A stretch of DNA of 64,000 nt, taken from Paenibacillus sp. J45TS6. Lineage in GTDB: Bacteria; Bacillota; Bacilli; Paenibacillales; Paenibacillaceae. The translations under genes and the position numbers were made by a program. How positions within the stretch are numbered: the first letter of the stretch is position 1; each line of letters opens with the position of its first letter. Below, piece after piece: positions 60,112 through 64,000 of this stretch. The notes below the pieces were generated by a model. It was not told the origin of the DNA and ran no database searches. It worked only from the letters and a program-made list of their open reading frames with translations. The stretch is from NCBI RefSeq assembly GCF_018403285.1, contig NZ_BOSJ01000003.1:390875-454874 (forward strand), read 5' to 3'.

Positions 60112-61650
60112 ATGAAGAACAATCCGATTATATGGGCTGATTACCCGGATCTTGACGTGATTAGAGTAGAAGATACGTATTATATGGTTAGTACGACGAT
60201 GCATATGATGCCGGGGTGTGTTATTCTGCGTTCTTATGATTTGATCAACTGGGAAGTAGCTACTCATGTATACGATATACTTGAAGATACACCTGCTCAA
60301 AGGCTCGAGGGAGATCAGCAAATCTATAGCCAAGGGATGTGGGCAGCATCTATCCGTCATCACAAAGGGAAATTCTATGTCATATTTGTAGCAAACGATA
60401 CGCACAAAACCTACTTGTATACAGCAAGTGATATAAATGGGCCGTGGACAAAACAGTATATTGAAGGGTTTTATCATGACTGTTCTCTTCTATTTGATGA
60501 CGACGACCGTGTTTATCTCATTTATGGTAACGCTGACATTCATCTTACCGAACTAAAAGAAGACTTATCTGGACCAAAGCCAGACGGACTGAGTCGAATT
60601 ATCGTGAGAGAACCGGGAGAGTACTTCTTAGGTTATGAAGGCGCCCATCTATATAAAATAAACGGAAAATACTATGCTTTCTTTATACATATTACACCTG
60701 CTACAAAAGGACGCAGAACGCAGGCTTGTTATGTTGCTGATTCTTTAGAGGGTGAATTTACAGGCGGAGAAGTTTTTAATGATGACATGGGGTATTTTAA
60801 TGCAGGAGTAGCTCAGGGGGGGATTGTCGATACGCCTGATGGAGACTGGTATGCTATGTTATTCCAGGATCATGGTGCGGTAGGCCGTATCCCGGTTATC
60901 GTTCCTCTGCATTTTGAAGATGATTTTCCGGTATTTGCGAAAGAGGCCCCAACATATATTGAGATCCCAAGTACGAGACCCGGTTATGAGTATAAGCCCC
61001 TGATCGGAAGCGATGATTTTCGTTATGATACGGATGAGAATGGAAAAGTGAAGCTGAAGGATTTCTGGCAGTGGAATCATATTCCGAATGATGATCTATG
61101 GTCGGTGACAGATAAGCCGGGGACATACCGTATTCAATCTGGAAAAATCAGTCCCAATCTAACGTTTGCTCAGAACACGTTGACGCAGCGAGCGATGGGG
61201 CCTGCATGTGAGGCAGTCGTTACACTAGATGGCAGTGAACTGCAAGACGGGGATTATGCCGGTTTGAGTTTCTTAATCGGCACTTATGGATTGATTGCAC
61301 TGACGAAAGAGGCTGGGCAATATTACTTGGTAATGATCGCTCGAGATACCGACGATAAGTCGATCTTTGGAAATTTAGTAGATACGAAGCCCGGTGACAT
61401 CTATGCAAAAATTCCCGTAAAAGAAAACAAAGTGACGTTGAAAGCATCGGCGAACTTCATAAATAACACGGATGAGTGTATGTTCCACTACTTAGACGGC
61501 GAGAGCTGGAAAAAACTCGGAATTACACATCATATGGTGTATAAATTGGATCATTTTATGGGATGCCGCATCGGTTTATTTTTATTCTCTACAGAAAAAA
61601 TCGGGGGAACTGCTGAGTTTTCTAATTTTGAGTATAACGTATTAAATTAA
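60112..61650 (+). CDS. GH43 beta-xylosidase/alpha-L-arabinofuranosidase
   Basis: 512 residues. Five-bladed propeller (~1-300): NPIIWADYPDLDVIRVEDTYYMVSTTMHMMPG gives the base Asp, YHDCSLLFDDDDRVYLIYGN the pKa-modulating Asp, and YFLGYEGAHLYKINGKYY the general-acid Glu. The C-terminal ~190 residues form a beta-sandwich of the DUF1349 type (FRYDTDENGKVKLKDFWQWNHIPND). This layout fits GH43_11/12. No signal peptide, so it hydrolyses imported xylan or arabinan fragments. ATG behind AAGGAGAT. Co-oriented with the GDSL esterase. Confidence 0.92.
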   Translation: MKNNPIIWADYPDLDVIRVEDTYYMVSTTMHMMPGCVILRSYDLINWEVATHVYDILEDTPAQRLEGDQQIYSQGMWAASIRHHKGKFYVIFVANDTHKTYLYTASDINGPWTKQYIEGFYHDCSLLFDDDDRVYLIYGNADIHLTELKEDLSGPKPDGLSRIIVREPGEYFLGYEGAHLYKINGKYYAFFIHITPATKGRRTQACYVADSLEGEFTGGEVFNDDMGYFNAGVAQGGIVDTPDGDWYAMLFQDHGAVGRIPVIVPLHFEDDFPVFAKEAPTYIEIPSTRPGYEYKPLIGSDDFRYDTDENGKVKLKDFWQWNHIPNDDLWSVTDKPGTYRIQSGKISPNLTFAQNTLTQRAMGPACEAVVTLDGSELQDGDYAGLSFLIGTYGLIALTKEAGQYYLVMIARDTDDKSIFGNLVDTKPGDIYAKIPVKENKVTLKASANFINNTDECMFHYLDGESWKKLGITHHMVYKLDHFMGCRIGLFLFSTEKIGGTAEFSNFEYNVLN

Positions 61651-61669
61651 ACACGATCTATTGACGAAT

Positions 61670-61697
61670 GAGAGCCCTGGTTAGAGGGGCTCTTTTT
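61670..61697 (+). terminator. Terminator after the GH43 gene
   Basis: AGAGCCC/GGGGCTCT arms around CTGGTTAGA-type loop, then T6. Confidence 0.88.
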
Positions 61698-61816
61698 TGT
61701 GTTTCCTGCGTTTTTATAAAATCAACAACAATAAATGACAAAAAAACCTGTCCATGCATAACGCGCGAGTATCGTCACATAACATGAATCAAAGAGCATT
61801 TAAGGAGGAAATAGGA

Positions 61817-62722
61817 ATGTTTAAACGAGTAGACCGTCTCGCAATTGAATTGCCGCTTCCCCTGTCTTCAGGACCGGATCCGAACGGTGCCAGTGCAGTT
61901 CAGGAACTTATGGGTGGACGCTTTGGAGAGATGTCGACCTTGAATAATTATATGTTTCAGTCCTTCAACTTTAGAGGCAAATCTAAGTTGCGTCCGTTCT
62001 ATGATATCGTGGCGAGCATCACAGCAGAAGAATTTGGTCATGTTGAGCTTGTAGCAAATACGATTAATATTATGCTTAGCGGTACGACATCTCCAGGAGA
62101 TCCAGATACAACACCGCTGCGAGTAGGTAAAGATGCACGGATGACATCTCATTTTATTGAGTCTGCACAGACGGCACTTCCTTATGATTCTATGGGAAGA
62201 CCCTGGAACGGGTCGTATGTGGTAAGCAGCGGGAATCTTATATTCGATTTATTGCATAATTTTTTCCTGGAATGCGGAGCGCGCACACATAAAATGAGAG
62301 TGTATGAAATGACAGATCATCCGGCGGCTCGGGAAATGACCGGATATTTACTTGTGCGCGGCGGTGTACATATACTGGCTTATGCGAAAGCACTTGAAAT
62401 GGCTACAGGAGTCGATGTAACCAAGCTATTCCCCATACCTAGACTCGATAATAAAGTATTTGATACGACAAGAAAGTGGGAAGCGGCTGGAGAACATCGA
62501 AGACTTTACACGTTCAGTGACAAAGACTATCAGCAGATTGCCCAGATCTGGAAAGGGGTTCATCCAACAGATGGGGGGAAACTTGAGGCTTTTGCGGGAC
62601 TGCCAGGATATAGTGGACCCGTACCGGAACTGCCGGATTTACCTGAAGAATTTGCGCCGGGAATCTCGGCAGAAGATCTTATTCAGATAGCAGAAAGGTT
62701 AAAGCGATCAGCAGGTTTATAG
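61817..62722 (+). CDS. Manganese (non-heme) catalase
   Basis: 301 residues, four-helix bundle di-Mn catalase that breaks down H2O2. Ligands appear in order: Glu in VQELMGGRFGEMSTLNNYMFQSFNFR, E-x-x-H in ITAEEFGHVELV, Glu in NFFLECGARTHKMR, and His in RGGVHILAYAKAL. B. subtilis YdbD and YjqC are relatives. An in-frame upstream start at 61754 lies before the AAGGAGG site, so ATG 61817 is used. Cytoplasmic, possibly spore-associated. Confidence 0.94.
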   Translation: MFKRVDRLAIELPLPLSSGPDPNGASAVQELMGGRFGEMSTLNNYMFQSFNFRGKSKLRPFYDIVASITAEEFGHVELVANTINIMLSGTTSPGDPDTTPLRVGKDARMTSHFIESAQTALPYDSMGRPWNGSYVVSSGNLIFDLLHNFFLECGARTHKMRVYEMTDHPAAREMTGYLLVRGGVHILAYAKALEMATGVDVTKLFPIPRLDNKVFDTTRKWEAAGEHRRLYTFSDKDYQQIAQIWKGVHPTDGGKLEAFAGLPGYSGPVPELPDLPEEFAPGISAEDLIQIAERLKRSAGL

Positions 62723-62770
62723 TTTAATAAAGATGAAGAATATATCTAATATATGTAATAAACGATGAAT

Positions 62771-62798
62771 GCCGCAGCCGATCAGCGCGGCTTTTTTT
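62771..62798 (+). terminator. Terminator after the catalase gene
   Basis: GCCGC/GCGGC arms (62771-62775 and 62787-62791), then T7. Confidence 0.75.
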
Positions 62799-62990
62799 AG
62801 TTCTCAATGACAATATTAATTGTTCCAAAAAATTGTAGTTGATATAATCATATTTATTGCTGCAAAAGGGGAGAACATCGACTAATACCTAAGTATCAAT
62901 CTAGTATTGCTGAGAAAGATGTACATAGTGATAGGGGGCTATTATTGATTACTTGTTATTAGAACTTAGTTAGAGAGGAAAGAGTATGGA

Positions 62991-63716
62991 ATGCATTTAC
63001 CCGTAGGTGTTATTGTTAATTGTTTCACCGTTTTAATTGGTGGTTTAGTTGGAGCTTTATTAGGAAATAAAATACCAGAAAGATTACGTACTGCTTTACC
63101 CTTGACACTCGGATTAGCCTCTATGGTAATGGGAATCAGCCTAACCGTTGAATTAAAAACCTTGCCTGCCGTAGTCCTATCCTTAATTTTGGGAAGCATA
63201 ATCGGGGAAATCTTTAAATTAGAAAAAGGGATTGAGCATTGTGCAACCCTTGTTCAGAAACCGATCAACAAAATTTTTAAGGATACGGGAAGAGTTCAAG
63301 ATCCAAAACTATTCATGGAACAATTTGTGGGTATCGTGGTCCTTTTTTGTGCAAGCGGCACCGGTATTTTTGGCGCTTTCAATGAGGGGATGACTGGGGA
63401 CCCTTCGATTCTATTAACCAAGTCGTTTCTTGATTTCTTTACCGCCGCGATTTTTGCAACTGCTCTTGGTTTTATAGTTATGACCATTGCCGTGCCTCAA
63501 TTCTTTATACTTTTAACTTTGTTTTTGAGTGCAAGTTTCATCGTACCTATGACGGATGCAACGATGATTGCAGACTTTTCAGCTACTGGCGGAATTATTA
63601 TGATTGCTACAGGTTTCCGTATTTGCGGAATAAAATCATTCCCTATTGCAAACATGTTGCCCGCGCTCTTGATTGTCATGCCGTTATCTCATTTTTGGGT
63701 TGCAGTAATGGGTTAA
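62991..63716 (+). CDS. DUF554-family membrane protein
   Basis: 241 residues with about seven hydrophobic segments. GVIVNCFTVLIGGLVGALLGNKIPERL, then LPLTLGLASMVMGISLTVELKTLPAVVLSLILGSIIGEIFKLEKGIE, and FCASGTGIFGAFNEGMTGDPSILLTKSFLDFFTAAIFATALG match DUF554. C-terminal FSATGGIIMIATGFRICGIKSFPIANMLPAL. Function unknown, possibly a small-molecule permease (inference). ATG behind GAGAGGAAAG. Inner membrane. Monocistronic, with a terminator. Confidence 0.9.
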   Translation: MHLPVGVIVNCFTVLIGGLVGALLGNKIPERLRTALPLTLGLASMVMGISLTVELKTLPAVVLSLILGSIIGEIFKLEKGIEHCATLVQKPINKIFKDTGRVQDPKLFMEQFVGIVVLFCASGTGIFGAFNEGMTGDPSILLTKSFLDFFTAAIFATALGFIVMTIAVPQFFILLTLFLSASFIVPMTDATMIADFSATGGIIMIATGFRICGIKSFPIANMLPALLIVMPLSHFWVAVMG

Positions 63717-63724
63717 TGTAAAAT

Positions 63725-63762
63725 AAAAGGAACCCATGTCTTGAACAGGACTGGGTTCCTTA
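63725..63762 (+). terminator. Terminator after the DUF554 gene
   Basis: AAGGAACCCA and TGGGTTCCTT arms (63727-63736 and 63752-63761), with T-rich flank. Confidence 0.88.
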
Positions 63763-63798
63763 ATAAACTTCTTTAAAAAACTCAGCTAGTTCTTTGTG

Positions 63799-64000
63799 TG
63801 AACTGAACCCTATTAAGTAGACAGTTTTAAAAAAAGGATGCGCTGCTGTTTAAGCGGCAATGAGATGACTTCGGTATGCTGCCGGAGTCATCTTTTTTAA
63901 TGTCCATTGCTTTCTTGTATTGTTATAGTGGTCCATGTAATCATCAACCATTCGTTTTAGTTCTACTATACTGTTTGCTTGTTTATAAGGTATTTCATCT
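63799..64000. mobile_element. IS3-family insertion sequence, one end in window
   Basis: An IS3-type element enters from the right. Its outer end appears near 63799 (GTGTGAACTGAACCC... runs to TAGACAGTTTT, a plausible terminal repeat). The window contains the end and the 3' part of the transposase. The other end and the target duplication lie outside. Exact boundary uncertain. Confidence 0.65.
63850..64000 (-). CDS. IS3-family transposase OrfB, C-terminal fragment
   Basis: Minus strand; the last ~50 residues only. Reads DYMDHYNNTRKQWTLKKMT, then PAAYRSHLIAA and a stop at 63850-63852, the C-terminal DDE/rve signature of IS3-family OrfB (IS150-like: YN..R.Q..L..MTP..YR.HL). The catalytic residues lie upstream of this fragment. 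The frame stays open to the window edge. Confidence 0.85.
   Translation of the reverse strand, partial: DEIPYKQANSIVELKRMVDDYMDHYNNTRKQWTLKKMTPAAYRSHLIAA

Overview
The window looks like a Bacillota chromosome, most likely Paenibacillus or a close relative. Evidence: strong AGGAGG-type ribosome sites, frequent GTG and TTG starts, AT-rich intergenic DNA, CcpA cre boxes, very large secreted glycanases carrying three C-terminal SLH repeats, and a dense set of plant-polysaccharide genes. No rRNA, tRNA or CRISPR array was seen. The right edge cuts an IS3-family insertion sequence and the left edge cuts a rhamnogalacturonan lyase.

Layout. 1-1550: 3' part of an SLH-anchored PL11 rhamnogalacturonan lyase. 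1928-6329: lar operon (LarA homologue, LarE, LarB, LarC in two pieces) that makes and uses the nickel-pincer nucleotide cofactor. 6422-9243: ArsR-type regulator, quinone-oxidoreductase-like MDR enzyme and aldehyde dehydrogenase. 9423-12108: GNAT enzyme, then a small unknown protein and a sialidase-fold beta-propeller behind a sigma-E-like promoter. 12060-22506: mannan utilisation locus (LacI regulator, GH130_1 phosphorylase, 2-epimerase, sugar ABC importer without its ATPase, GH130_2 phosphorylase, two tandem GH5 mannanases). 22659-23789: FAD amine or amino-acid oxidase. 23846-29242: PAS-AAA-Fis regulator and an operon of FabK-like reductase, OFA-family transporter and CoA-transferase. 29962-30963: CDF transporter. 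31269-35711: 1480-residue SLH-anchored GH10 xylanase. 35939-43633: MFS transporter, P450/PadR pair, pentapeptide protein, AraC regulator, PhyH-like dioxygenase, GH105 hydrolase. 43886-49848: surface-glycan cluster. 50073-59214: stalk-domain protein, MATE pump, GshAB, MarR plus MFS pump, flavin monooxygenase, SDR. 59383-61650: GDSL esterase and GH43. 61817-63716: manganese catalase and DUF554 membrane protein.

How the genes fit together. The mannan locus gives a complete inferred route. Secreted mannanases cut mannan, the ABC system imports the oligomers, the GH130_2 enzyme shortens them by phosphorolysis, the 2-epimerase turns mannobiose into mannosyl-glucose, and GH130_1 splits that into mannose-1-phosphate and glucose. 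The 10-mer TAACTTAATC (or its complement) lies at the presumed start point of all four transcription units of the locus, so a single LacI-type regulator probably controls it. The surface PL11, the GH105 hydrolase, the GH10 xylanase, the GDSL esterase and the GH43 enzyme extend the same lifestyle to pectin and xylan.

Most unusual items: LarC split by an in-frame amber codon, an orphan LarA-family enzyme of unknown substrate, a sigma54-type activator with a lost GAFTGA loop, abutting palindromes between the P450 and PadR genes, a predicted leaderless ArsR mRNA, and a possible sporulation-controlled beta-propeller unit. All functional statements come from reading motifs and translations; no database search was run.
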